Assembly: GCA_025449115.1 (NCBI GenBank)
Contig: JAHLKC010000011.1
Location: 62,001-126,000 of the forward strand
Direction of reading: 5' to 3'
DNA: 64,000 bases
Source of the DNA: Chytridium lagenaria
Taxonomy: Eukaryota > Chytridiomycota > Chytridiomycetes > Chytridiales > Chytridiaceae
Part shown: positions 12,244 to 25,469 of the stretch, in pieces
Layout: every line of letters starts with the position of its first letter
Position numbering within the stretch: the stretch's first letter is position 1
Notes under the pieces: model-generated
Database searches by the model: none
What the model was told of the DNA's origin: nothing
The model's input: the letters and a program-made list of their open reading frames with translations, nothing else
Position numbers and translations under genes: made by a program

Positions 12244-13117
12244 TTACATCGACCTACAAAAATCCTCACCATCAGACTCGCCTTCGTCATCGTTTTCTTC
12301 GTAGAAGTTCTCCTGGTAATCGTCCTCTTCCTCTTCCTCTTCTTCGTCATACTCATTCCCTGCTGTCACTTCGTCATCATCGTCCTATGTTTTAATAAAA
12401 CAGGGTAAAATCTAACAAAGATCTTTGCAAAAAAACGCGACTGCATACGGCAATACTCACATTTTCCTTTGCTTTTCCACCTCCCTCCGCCTCCTCCTTT
12501 TCAAGCTGCTTTAACCGTTTATTTATAAGCTCCTCGGTTCTGACGGTCCGCGCCCCTTTCAGAAGAGTTAATAAATCGCTTAAATCGTCGTTATCTAACC
12601 TAGCTTCTTGGAGGGATCATGAATATAATGTAGTTCCTCAGGGAAAAACTTTAAGTTGTCTAGAACTTAAGAAAATGCTCTCGAGTCCTGACCCACTCAC
12701 CACATGGAATCTCTGTGGCCCTTTGTGCACTAGTAATTGGTTTCTTTATGTACCTATCCGCGTAACGCTCGATATCTCAAGTGAAGCATTAGACTCGAAA
12801 AAAACTATGTTCAAACCATGTTTCTTTGCTATAATGGTGATGTGGTAAGGTGATTCCTTTATTTTTTCAACAAAATCCTTGTCGAGGTCCAGCATCTTCT
12901 TCTCTTCCGCTGTACACTTAAGAAAAGGAGGTAACTCCAATGCCTTCCACAAAGAAGTTAATCAATATTCCACCCTATTCCACGCAGTAATTACTGGATA
13001 TATCGGACTGTCATGATAAGATACTTGAACGCCGTCAGGGATATCTGGTCCGTAGCGCTGACCGCCACCCCTTCCACCCCTCCAACCTCCTCCTCCTCCT
13101 CGTCCACCTCTGCTCAT
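12244..13117 (-). CDS. RPC31: RNA polymerase III subunit Rpc31/RPC7-like
   Basis: Resembles the RPC31/POLR3G (RPC7) subunit, part of the Rpc82-Rpc34-Rpc31 trimer that directs initiation by RNA polymerase III. The ATG at 13117 gives a Gly/Arg-rich N-terminus (MSRGGRGGGGGW), as in fungal Rpc31, followed by GPDIPDG. Later exons carry ALELPPFLKCTAEEKKMLDLD, a PITSAQRATEIP stretch and FPEELHYIHDPSKKLG. The C-terminus has RTEELINKRLKQLEKEE and a long Asp/Glu tail (EYDEEEEEEEDDY), the family hallmark. Length about 220-240 residues fits. It is divergent from SSZ1 with 122 bp between starts and a T28 tract in the shared promoter. POLR3G-type proteins diverge strongly, so the call rests on architecture plus the acidic tail. 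Confidence 0.72.
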
Positions 13118-13166
13118 GACGATGTCGAAGGAATTGTTTTGAGTGACGTTCAATATTTGCCTTCAC

Positions 13167-13194
13167 TTTTTTTTTTTTTTTTTTTTTTTTTTTT
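13167..13194. promoter_or_regulatory. T28 tract in RPC31/SSZ1 divergent promoter
   Basis: An uninterrupted run of 28 T (A on the other strand) sits in the 122 bp between the divergent start codons of RPC31 (13117) and SSZ1 (13240). Poly(dA:dT) tracts of this length are known in fungi to exclude nucleosomes and act as bidirectional promoter elements. That role is inferred here. The exact length may be affected by sequencing error in homopolymers. Confidence 0.5.
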
Positions 13195-13239
13195 CCCAAA
13201 GTTTCGAACAAACCTCAAAAAACTACATCACTCTCGAAG

Positions 13240-15018
13240 ATGGCCTGGATTGGTATTGGATTCGGCACGCTCAACTCATCCATCGCCATTCTGGCCAAGG
13301 TAAGCTAGCCACCCAATACGTCGACGGCGAAGTGCTTACTTTCTTCTCGTTTTAGAGTGGTAATGTTGAAACGATCGCAAATGAGGATGGAGATAGAAAT
13401 ATTCCTTCTTATGTCGCATACACTGGTTATGAGGAGGTGAGGACGGAAGCGCCATGAATCTTCGACGCTAATGTTATATATAATATCTAGCTTGTGGGTA
13501 CTCAGGCCAAAATCCAAGCCATTTCGAATCCCAAAGGCACCATCGTGCAGTTCCGGAATCTGTTGGGCTTGACGTTAGTGATCGGTTGAATTCTCAAAAA
13601 CTTACACGTGCATGCAGGTCAACAGATGCAGAAGTCAAGCATCACATTGATACCCTCCCCATGAGCATTGTTGAGCACCCCGAATCTTCCGCTGTCTCTT
13701 ACGAGGTTGAGGTTTATGAGAACGAGGAAGCTGAAGAAAGCCAGACCCAGCATGTTACCGTCGCTGAGGTCACCACCAAATACCTGAAGAAGCTCAAGGT
13801 TTGCATTGTGCAATGAATGTTGCATGCTAACTCAAATGGGATAAAGGAAACCGCTGAAAGCTATCTTGGATCTACCGTCAACGCGACTGTAGTGTCGGTC
13901 CCTTCTCATTTCGAGGAAAAGTCCCAGGCTGCACTTCTGAGCGCAGCAAAAGAGAGTGGCTTTGAAAGGGTTTTCATGATCTCTGAGCCCGTTGCAGCAT
14001 CCCTCGCCTTCGACTCTTTGAAGGTCCAAGGCAGCTCCAAGAAGGACAGAATTGTTGTTCGTCGTCGATCTCGGTGGTCACCAATTTAACGTACCATCCT
14101 CTCCGTCAGCAACGGCATCTACACTGTCCTTGCATCTCTTGATGATTATCAGCTTGGCGGTGTTCACTTTGACGAGGTTCTTGTCAAGTTTGTTAAGGAC
14201 GAGTTCAAGAGAAAGACCAAACTTGACATCACAGGCAACCGCCGTTCTCTCGCAAAGCTCCGTCAAGCTGCTGAGCTCACCAAAAAGATGCTTTCGCAAA
14301 AGGATACCGCGCCCTGCTCAGTCGATTCGCTTTGCGAGGGTATTGACTACCAGGGTCAGATCCTCCGGGTTCGTTTCGAAATGCTCGCCGAGCCACTTTT
14401 CCAGAGGTGCGCGGAGACTGTGAGGAAAGCGTTCGACGAGGTCCACATTGTCCCCGAGGACGTTGACGAGGTTCTTTTGGTTGGTGGTTCCAGTCGTATC
14501 CCTAGATTCCAAGCGGTCATCCGCTCCATCTTCCCCACCGAGTGCGCCGTCAGGAACGACATTGAGCCTGATGAAGCAATTGGCCTTGGAGCTGCTGTCC
14601 AGGCCAAGATTATCTCTGAGAGTAGTCTCCCGCCGGCGAATTCGAGAAGCTTGCGCTTACTGCAAACTATACCAACTTTAAGCGCTTAAGCAAGGACATC
14701 GGTATTGAGGTTGCAGGTGGCAACGTTGTCACCGTTATCGATGCTCACACTCCCCTTCCTGCGCAACGTTCCGTTCAATTTTCTAATGCGGAGGCTGGGC
14801 AGAAGGAGGTTTTCATTGCTGTTGTTGAGGGCAAGGGCGCCGAAGCAAAAAAAGCATCGCGTCGTGGATATTGTCCTTTCGGATCTCCCGAGGACATGGC
14901 GGCGGGTGCTGCTAAGATCGAAGTGACCTTCCTTATTGACACAGACGAGGTTTTGTCCGTGACGGCCAAGGACAAGGTTTCAGGCAAGATAGTCAAAGTT
15001 CGTCTCAATCACAAGTAA
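13240..15018 (+). CDS. SSZ1: Ssz1-like ribosome-associated Hsp70
   Basis: A short Hsp70-superfamily protein (about 535 residues) best matching Ssz1, the atypical Hsp70 that pairs with zuotin in the ribosome-associated complex and stimulates Ssb on nascent chains. Exon 1 starts at 13240 with MAWIGIGFGTLNSSIAILAK. Next come DGDRNIPSYVAYTG, NPKGTIVQFRNLLGL, the SEPVAASLAFDS region and VDEVLLVGGSSRIPR. The actin-like ATPase domain is followed by a truncated beta domain only (EVLSVTAKDKVSGKIVKVRL), with no helical lid, as in Ssz1 and unlike Hsp110. At least three one-base frame breaks occur, at about 14053, 14092 (flanking VVDLGG) and 14632. Four introns interrupt the first third; the last has a clear GCTAAC branch site. 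Confidence 0.85.
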
Positions 15019-15212
15019 TCTTTTTTCAATATTCCTCTGAAGGAACTACCAAAAAATTCTTTACGGCGTTTTTTTTTTGTTGTTTTTCTTATTACAAGAC
15101 GTTTCTTTTTATTTATCTGGCCTCTACATTGTGTTGTTCTTGTAAGGGGTATCATGACATATGTTGTTTCAGCCCTTTGTTCTTTAGTGTTTTCTTTTTC
15201 CTTCTTCTGTGG

Positions 15213-18200
15213 TTAGAGTTGTTTCTTGTCTCTTGGATCCAGCATTGGGTCGCTTTTTGGATGCAATGTTGCTCCATGTGAGGTTCTTCTTCCAATATCA
15301 ACATCCCCATTCCTCATGGAAAAAGAAGGGTTGCTCTGCTGATTTTCACCTGCATCGAATAGAACAATTTTCAGATTGTTGCCGTAGCCGCAAACCACGC
15401 CCCATCGGTTCACTGCCAGCAGGTTGATTTCGAAAACAGGGAGCTCAGGTATAGGCAAGACGATTTTTTCTTCAACATTAGTGTCCAGTGGTTCGATGGG
15501 GGGTTCATAGATGATGTCAGGTTTAGGCTTTGGGTCTTTTTGATTCCATGCTAGGGCCAGTTCATGGATTTTCCGAAGCGGGTTCCACTGAGACGACGAA
15601 ACATGAACACCGGATAGCAGATCCTCTCCAATACGAATGGTACGGAAACCTGCCGCTGAACTTTCCATACCACAGATCCAAATCTCCCACCACCCATACT
15701 GCTCATTCGAATTATCGACTGATTTCCGTGCTCCCACCACCAATTCATCCACCATCTCCACAGTCGAACAACCAGGTTGAAGAATCGTCCTCATGCATCG
15801 CGCGTCAACAAGTCCAAGTTGACCTTTTGCCAACGTAAGTCTCCAGATTTTGACGGTTTGATCACGTGACGCCGTTATGCAATACAGGGAGAGGTATTTA
15901 GATGCATCGGATTCCGCGCCCCCAACCGTTTTCAACACAATCTTTGTGATTGCGTCACGATGTCCAACGAGAAGACCAGGGACGCGATCTGATTCATAAG
16001 AATCACGTTGAGGAGCGTCGTAATCCATGTCATCCCCGTAATCCATCCTTGGAACATCGTCATGCTGAATACACAGAATCTGCCGTCCAGATGCAATATG
16101 CCAAAGCACTATATCACCAGACACGGAACCAGATGCAAGAACACCAACAAGAGGGTCAGAGGCTATCGCTACCACCTCCTCCCGGTGTCCACGAAGCGTC
16201 ATGGTATCGTCATACTGTTCTTGTAAAATTGCCAAGGTGCCATCAGACGCTGCCACAACAAGCATCCCATCGGAAACCCCATGCACATAAATTGGATACG
16301 TAACCTCATCCCGAAACTTCATCTGCACGCGTTTCACCTCCACCCACTCCCCCGTCTCCTTCCTCCAAGGGTCACCACAACCCCATCCACACGCACAACA
16401 GCAACCCCACCACCCGTCACTAAAACCCACGACCGGCACCCCCATTCTCACAACTCCAGCCCCCCTCCCGGTCTCCATCTCCCAAACCAACACCCTCCCA
16501 TCCCCAACCCTGCCACAACAATCCCGTCCTCAACAATAACACATAAAACCCGACTCCGTTTCGCTCCTTCCCGATCATACCTCAACTCCTCCATCCTCGC
16601 CGTCACCATCCTCCAAACCATCACTCCACCCTCCCCATCCACCCAAACAACATCCCCCCAACCGTCGTCCTCAACACCCCAACATCACTCGCCTCCCTCC
16701 CACTCACTCCAACAACTCTCACTCTCGCCTTCATCCAATTCACATCCTCCTCCTCAACCTCCCTAACCGTCTTCCGTCCTTTCGTCATCGAATACAACAC
16801 ACTCGTGACAAAAACACAACTCAACGTAAACAACAACAAAAACACTACAACAAGTCCAGTAAACAACGACGGCGTCATCTCAACCGTCAACGTGTCAATC
16901 TGGATCCGCCAATTTGATTGCGGAGGAACGTCACTCGTGCCGGGTGTCGCGCTTTGATCGGGACAGGATCTCCGTCTTCAGAATCGTGATGTACACGGGT
17001 GGTCGGATCTCAACGTAACGGTCGGATTTGGAGGGGTTGATGACGGTCCATACCGCGTCGGCAGTGAGGGACATGGAGCTCTCCCAGATTGTGTTGTTGG
17101 AAGCGGTCCCATCATCCGTTTGGAACATGTTATCCGTTGAAGAACCAATAAATCCAAGACCAAGAAGAACCACAAGTCCTCCAATCTACCGAAAAAGAAG
17201 AAATGAAGTAATAAAGGTCAGATCACGGTCGTCGCATTTATACTGTTCTCGTTTTCCCTTTTTCTTATTCCCGGTTTTTTCCCCCCATATAAACAAGCTG
17301 ATATCTTTTTATCACATAAAGAAACACTCACCACAATAGCACTCCACGGCGTCTTTCTCTGCAACCTCTCCCCTCCCCCCACACTCTCCTTCGGATCCGT
17401 CGAAAAACTCCGTCTCCTCACATGCATCTTTTGCAACGTATGCAAATCCGACAACTTAAAAAAAAAAGACAACAAGATATTCATCAACAACCTCTTCTTG
17501 ACAAAAAAGAAAACAAAAAAAAAAAACAACAGTTACCTCCAACCTCCTAATATCAATCGCCAAAATCGTTACAAAAAATGTAATCTGCATGAAAAAATCC
17601 ATCACAATCGCTACCGACGCGAACAGGCAGAATTCCTTTTGTTTAAATATTTTAATAAAAGCGGGGAGAGGGGGGCGGGTAGATATGCGTGTGTGTGTGT
17701 GTGTAGTACCTGCAATGTTGGAACGTTGATCGTTGAAACGAGGAGGAGAAAAAATAGTTCACCGGCGAGGGATAGGGTCATTTTGGTGCCAACTCGGGAG
17801 AGACCTGTAGAGACATTGTGAGCAATAGGGGAGAGAGGAGATGGAGGGATAGGATGGGTACCTAGACCGACGCGTTCCTTGACAGGGAGGTCGAGAGAGG
17901 TTGTGACGACGCCGTTTGTAAGGACGAAAAATGTTTTCGACACCAACAGCGATGATAAGAAATGGAAACACCTCCTGAACACGCCAAAAAAAAAATAAGC
18001 TTTTTTAACCAAATAAAAAAGCACTTGTGAAGAAACGAAAGGAAAGATAAATGGGCGCATTGTAGAGGAGAAAACCAAAACAAAAATAAAAAAACAAAAG
18101 AGTCGTGTAAAAAACACTCACATTGGCGCCAACGACGTCGTGACCCCCATCATAGACGACAACCCCACCGACATCAACAACGAACAAAACACCATCACAA

Positions 18201-19078
18201 CGGCTCCCAACCCCAACCCAAATTTACTTTTCACCAACTCAAACCTCCCCAACACCAAACTGATATACAAAAACACCAACCCATAACTCACCCCCAAGAT
18301 CATATACTCTGCCGACACGCCTCCCTCGTTCTCCCCAAACACATAAAAAGATGCTTAGCCTCCCCATTCGCCCTCCATGCAATGCAATCAGGTAAGATCG
18401 CGGCTTGCCATATCGCGTCCCACATATCGGACGTGGTGGTGTTATGTTGGTCTTCAATGAAATAGGTGATGACAATGGAGGTGGCGCCCGTGAGTGATTT
18501 TGGTGTACCTGAGATGCCACCAAAAACAGAGTGGAGAGGGATGGGCGTGTTGAAGGAGGAGAGAGCTTGGGAGTTGGAAAGGGTCTTGAGGGGGTGTGGA
18601 TCATTTTGAAGACGGAGTTGAGAGGAATGCCAGAATTCTAAAGGGAGTGAATGAGACAACGACCGTCTGAAAAAGGTTTATAACAGATATCTGTGACGGT
18701 GATGGATGTATTTTCGAGAGTGATGGTATTGATCCTGTTCTGCAATTCCAGCACGTAAAGCAACAGATTCTTATCCACAACGCCCGAACTTGAAATCAAC
18801 GACGTGGAAGCATTCACGACGAATTGTTCAAGTCGTAAAAACGGTTGCGACCCGAATTTTTCTTTAAACAGTTCTTCTTGGAAGGGAGCTCGTGAGGACG
18901 GGGATTCCCAGAATTGTGTTGGTTCAAAGGTTTCTCTTGTCCAGGTTTGGTAGGCCATTCGAAAAACCGGCCATGAGAGGGTGAAGATGAGGAGGGCGCT
19001 GGTGGTGAGGAGGGTGAGGGGGTGGGAGGCGCAGAAGATGCCATGGTGGTAGAAGAGTTTGCGGAGGACTGCTTCCAT
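15213..19078 (-). CDS. SCAP-like SREBP cleavage-activating protein
   Basis: Resembles SCAP (Scp1 in fission yeast), the ER sterol sensor that escorts SREBP to the Golgi. From the ATG at 19078 it has an N-terminal membrane anchor ([19 protein letters not shown]), a luminal loop with [12 protein letters not shown], and from about 18340 to 17450 a sterol-sensing domain: [54 protein letters not shown] and [14 protein letters not shown], including the conserved Asp of the VDLxVK motif. A further TM segment lies near 16860. The C-terminal half (from 16493) is WD40: [32 protein letters not shown] frame break occurs near 16490. The gene is divergent from the kinesin-like gene, 79 bp between starts. 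It implies an SREBP-type sterol/oxygen response. Confidence 0.88.
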
Positions 19079-19157
19079 GACGTTGTGGTTTGGAGGAGTG
19101 TGTCACACGTAAGAGTGTTGACAAGATATTGCCCGAAAAGCACAGAGTTGAGGTGGC

Positions 19158-22100
19158 ATGCATGCCAAAGTGTTTGTTGCAGCGGATGGGTTGGAGGCGA
19201 TAGGTGGGAATACGCAGTTTAGTACAGTAGAGTTCAAGTAAGTCCCCCCCCATCTCCCTTCTTTCGCTGTTAAAAAAACACTGTTGTAATGCTTATATTT
19301 CATGGAACAAGTGGCGACAAACAACAATTCGATGGTGTTGTTTCCGCAGATTCCGTGCAAACCATCTACGACACTGTTCTTCAACCCCTCATCAACAACT
19401 TATTCAAAGGCTACAATGTCTCTCTTTTATTATTCGGACGGAGCGATGCGAAAAAGAGCGAACTCGTGCATGGGGGCAGGCGATTGTCAGGTAAACAAAT
19501 ACAAACAACCCACTTTAACAAAAACTCTCCCAGACCGACGTGCATTACTCCGATTAGCTATGGACTCCATATACGATCGTCTGGAAGCATTGAAGATGGG
19601 AAACAACGAAATTCCATTAATGAGCGTCCAATATCCTTTTCCTAAAAAAAAAAGGCCCCGCATATTTTCATTCTTGTTCCGTTTGTTTTTTTTTTAATTC
19701 CCTTAACTCTATAACACAATGGTTCAACTATGCGGCGAACTCGTCCGCGATTTAATCGATCTATCCAAAGACAACATCACCTACGAAGAAAACATCATCA
19801 AAGAACCCTATATCCCGGATCTCACCAAAATCCAAATCGACTCCCTCCCACGCGGTCACGACGTTCTTGACAAAGTACAACCTTCTTTACAATCCACCCT
19901 TTTTCTCACAATGTTCATAGATTGCGAGAAACAGAGAAGCCATCCATTCCAGCTTTCACCCCTTTTGCACCGAAATCTTTACCCTCGAAATTCATCACGA
20001 AAATAGTCCACATACCCCGGATTTCTGGGATGACCAAACACAATCTCGGCGGTCTTGGGGAAACTTACCGTCGTCGATCTATGTGGTTCAGAACTCTTTG
20101 AAGAAAACATCAACAAGCTCATCCTTCGAGAAGGTACAGCCATCTTTCAACATTCTTCCCTAAAAAAAATTCTTTCAGGCCCATACCTCGCGAAATCTAT
20201 ATCCGCGGTCAAAACCGTCATTGAGTATTTTAGTTCAACAAAAGTATTCCAAAACCTTGTCTCTTCTATCTTTCTAACCCTTTCCGTAGAAAACATCACC
20301 GTTTGATTTTTCTCAATCCATTGCGACACGTTATCTGTGGGAAGAGTTTGGTGGAAATCGTATATGCCATCACCTCATCAGCACCACCAACCACAAAAAA
20401 TCCAACGATTTTTTGATCGAATTCGGTCAGAGCATACGGAAAATTGAAACCTGTCCCGTAAGGAGAGGTGCAAACTTGGATGATCTATTGACACGGTTGG
20501 CTGTGAGTATGTGATGCCAGTCATGTTTTGCTGATTAGCGGGTAAATTTTTTTTATCTAGAGACGATATTCGAGTAAAGGGTTGGATACACAGCTTAAGT
20601 CAAATATTTCCGGAAAAGCTGAAACAGGTACGCGTGTCTGAGTTTGTTCCATGTCAGCATGTAACAAACAATATTGTTAGGTGCGGCGCTTTCGCAGACG
20701 CTGCAACAGGTTCAGCTTAAAAACACAGAGTTGCAAGAAACGATTCAGATCTTTCAAGCCCAAAGCTAATGAGCTTTCGCAGAGGTATTGGTTGCCTTCG
20801 TTTTTTAATTCAATTTAATCAATAGGAATGCGATGCTTGAACGGAAATTGGAGATGGTTGAGAAAGAGAAGGTGGGGAAGGAGAAGGAGTGTGGGGATGC
20901 CAAGATGGCTTTGGAGGAGGGACCGAGGGGAGTGGAACGCGGATAGTGGATGAGTATGAGAGGAAGATAGCGATGGTGAGAGGGAATTGAAACTTGTTAA
21001 ACAAAAAAACAAACTAGTATTTAATATGATTTTTAGAATGTAGAGGAAATGAAAGAGAAGGATGAGAATGTCGGGAGATTGGAGGAAGAATTGAGGAAGG
21101 GCGATGAGAGGAAAAAAGAGCTTTTGGGAATAAATCGACAACGGGAAGCGCAGAATGAAGAGGTAACCTGGACTACCATATTATTTTTTTTTAATTGACG
21201 AAAATGCATTTTTTAGCTTTCAAAGAGCAATCAGGATCTGATCAAATGGTTGGAAGATGTGAATGAAAAATATAGGAAGGAGAAATCGAAATGTTCGGAT
21301 ATAGCGCTTGAATTAGCGTTTGTGTTGAACAACAAGGTTGGTGTTTGTATCTATTGTTTTTTGGTTTCTTTTTATTTTAGAGGAAGGAGTATTTCTGACC
21401 TGTGAGTGATTTCAAGTCGTCTTTGTCGAAAGCTCAGGATAACGCGTCTATAGAGATGTTGAGGTTAAAGCATCAGTAAGTTTTCCCTATTCTTGCCATG
21501 CTTATCTCCGTATCCATGATATCTAACCCTTTTGATAAATTCAGTAATGATTACCTTGCCAAGAGACTAGAAAAGAGCCGTAAAGTACATTTCTTTAAAG
21601 GAGAGAAGGTGAATCAACTGTTGGAGCAAGAAGAGAACCTGAGGTTTTAAAAAGAAAATGATGCCGTGTCATCAAATAAGCTTACCCTTCCACACAGACG
21701 CAAAACCGAAGAAGAAAAACTTCTTCTTGAACAACGCATCAACATGCACGAAAACGAAATCATGCATCTCTCCAAAGATCTTGTACGGTCATTGTCCTCA
21801 ACCCCCTTAACTAACCCCATCTTCCAGGAAAGCCAGAAGAAGGTGATGGATGACCAAACCAAGAAATCACGGACAAAGCTACGCGAAGAGGTGGATAGGT
21901 TGGAGGAAAAGTGCGCGAGACTGGAGATGGAGTTGTTGGTTTCGAAAAAGGAGAACCAGAGCTTTCAAAAGTTGGCCCATGATCGGGATATGGAGTTGAG
22001 GAAACGGGATGAAGAAATGGATGTGGTGAGGAAAGAGTTGATGGGAGCGCGTGATAAGGTAATATTTTGGTGTGTTTTTGAAACCTTTTTCTTTAAACGT

Positions 22101-23447
22101 GATTTGTGTACTTTAGCAAGAAACGATGGCATCCGAGTTTAGATCGAAGCTGGAACTATGTGAGATTATAGCTATTTCCCTGATTTTGTGCTATTGAGCA
22201 CAAAACACTAATGAGATTTTTGTGTTTATTTGGCAAAGTCTCGAAAGAAGCTGTAACGGTGAGCTCGACATTTGTGGTCGACAAAGGTAATTTGCGGGAT
22301 TAGTAAAAGTTAATTAGAAATAGAAGCAGCGCTGGATGAGTTGAGGGCGATAGTGAATAGGACGTTTAAGGAATTGTTTGATTCGTTTTCGCGTACAGAG
22401 GAGAATCTTCGAGCTGAAGTGGGAAAGGATGCGAAAGGTAAAGCTATCTGTTAGAGCTATTGAAAAATGCAAAGTTGGATAAACAAAAGCCCTATTTTTT
22501 ATAAATTGTTTCAGTTTTATAAATAGGGCACAGTTATATATACCCGTTGTTTTTTACATTTATTTTTTATCAATTTGTGCACTCTTTTTTTTTCCCCCTC
22601 CTTCTATTTATTTATTTTTATTTGTAAATTTAACTGTCTAACTAATGATGATGACATGAATGTTTTTATGGGCGCAGGATGCAGATGCAGCCAGACAGGC
22701 TCTCAAGCACAAGAGTAGTAGTAGTGGTGGTGGTGGTGGTGGTGGTGGATCAACACCTCTTTTGAGCAAAGAACAGATCCGACAGCATGTAAGTTTATTT
22801 AATTAATTAATTAATGAGGAGTTGTGTAACCTTATTTGTGTTTAATTTATTTTGTTTATTTTTATTTATTTATTTATTATTATTCTATTATTATACATAT
22901 TACTGCATACTTATAATTGATTACTCTTCTCTCTTTACACTTGATGCATACACAACACAGTTGTTGCTGTAGTTATTTTATATCTATTTTAGTTTGTTTG
23001 TATCTTTTTAGTTTATATCCAATTGATATATGGATGATTTGATTCCATCATCAGTCTATCTATCCTATGAATGCATCAACGTGTTATTCTTTTATTCTTT
23101 TCATTAGAAATACTTCCTACTTCCTACTTACTACCTTCTACTTCCTACTTACTGCTTACTTAATACTACTTACTACTTACTACTTACTACCACTTACTAC
23201 TACTACTACTAATCTACTACTCTTTTATTAGATTCAGTTGTACATTCAAGAGATTCAACAGGAAATGGAAAGAGAGAGATCAGTGCTCTTGTCGCGTGCA
23301 TTAGTAGCTGAAAAGCAGTTGGAGTTGTTACTGCTGAATAAAATAAATAAAATAAATTATTATAAATTATTAATTATTTATTATTTATTTGTTTATTTTA
23401 TTTACTATTATGTCTTACATTCACATGTTACACTAGGCTATAGATAG
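19158..23447 (+). CDS. divergent kinesin-like protein with degenerate P-loop and coiled-coil tail
   Basis: The N-terminal half follows the kinesin motor order. MHAKVFVAADG starts at 19158; then FDGVVSADSVQTIYDTVLQPLINNLFKGYNVSLLLFG matches the FDxVF...YNGT/S segment. At the P-loop the sequence is GRSDAKKS, lacking the second glycine of GxxxxGK[ST]. The switch I SSRSH motif is replaced by HSSFHPF. Switch II is kept as VVDLCGSE. LAKSISAVKTVIEY matches the SLSALGxVI helix. From about 20560 the product is coiled coil, with a poly-Gly run at about 22724 and a last exon QLYIQEIQQEMERERSVLLS. The final ~40 residues are encoded by AT-rich sequence and look artefactual. Likely a non-canonical, perhaps ATPase-dead, kinesin. 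Exons around 19630-19720 are hard to join. Confidence 0.7.
22724..22749 (+). repeat. GGT trinucleotide repeat (poly-Gly)
   Basis: A run of GGT codons in the kinesin-like gene's penultimate exon encodes about nine glycines after a short serine run (SSSSGGGG), between ALKHK and STPLLSKEQIRQH. It probably acts as a flexible linker and is likely to vary in length. Confidence 0.8.
23111..23222. repeat. TACTTCC/TACTAC degenerate tandem repeat
   Basis: Imperfect tandem repeats of CTACTTC/CTTACTA units run for about 110 bp in an AT-rich intron of the kinesin-like gene, just before the last coding exon. Flanking sequence contains TTATT and TAAT repeats. It looks like ordinary microsatellite-type sequence. 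Confidence 0.75.
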
Positions 23448-24223
23448 ATATAAAAGGAAATAATAATATAAAAAGAATAATAGCAAAATAGAAGGAATAG
23501 AAGCCAAAGAATAAATAAATATAATACATTGTATCACTCTACATCCAACCAATAAAATAATTTTATTTTTATTTTTATTTTTATTAATTCCTCTCCACCC
23601 ATTCATTCATTCATCATCATCACCACCACCACCATCAACTAATTAATAGTCTACTCAACTCATTCATTCAATTAATTAATTAATTAATTACTCTGAAAGA
23701 GACAAAGTCGTCTTTTTCCTTTGCTCTCCTTTTCTCCCCCCCCCTCAAAGGTCACATAATCCACTTGCTGCTAAAAGTGAAGGTATAAAACCATCATCTA
23801 CTTACACCCCACCACCATCACCCATCACCGTCACCCGTCATTTGCATCCCTTCCTGATCTCGTCTACATAATAAATACTCACCTCTTCTTTTCTTATTTC
23901 ATACTCGACAAAAAAAAAAAAACCACACCGAAAACCGTCTCTCCAATCGCAATCTGGCCTGATCATATCAAACTACCGACTCTGATCATACACACCGTCC
24001 TTTAACATCATCTACGACTAACGGACCATTGATCACTACATCATAACTATCTGGATCTGCTGCTGCCCCTCCGACCTCCCGTGCGCCGAACCTCACTGAT
24101 TGCTAAATTTACTGGGACAACTGGGAAAACCTACCATTGGACCCCTCCTATACTACACAAACCCTACTGCGATCACATAACGCAATCTCTTTTAACCCTC
24201 AAACAATATCAGACTGTTCAACC
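23448..24223. other. AT-rich intergenic region upstream of RAC
   Basis: No gene is visible. It contains repeats of TTTTA (about 23560-23585), ATTAATTA (about 23664-23690) and CATTCATT, then a C/T-rich stretch from about 23700 that is probably the RAC promoter and 5' untranslated leader, including an A12 run near 23912. Confidence 0.6.

Positions 24224-25469
<1,246 letters not shown>

Noticed and set aside
13240..15018. First read as Hsp110/SSE1
   Set aside because: The product ends right after a short beta domain with no acidic insert or helical lid; length and C-terminus fit Ssz1.
15530..16766. Several plus-strand Pro/His/Thr-rich ORFs
   Set aside because: They are antisense to SCAP WD40 coding sequence and reflect its codon composition.
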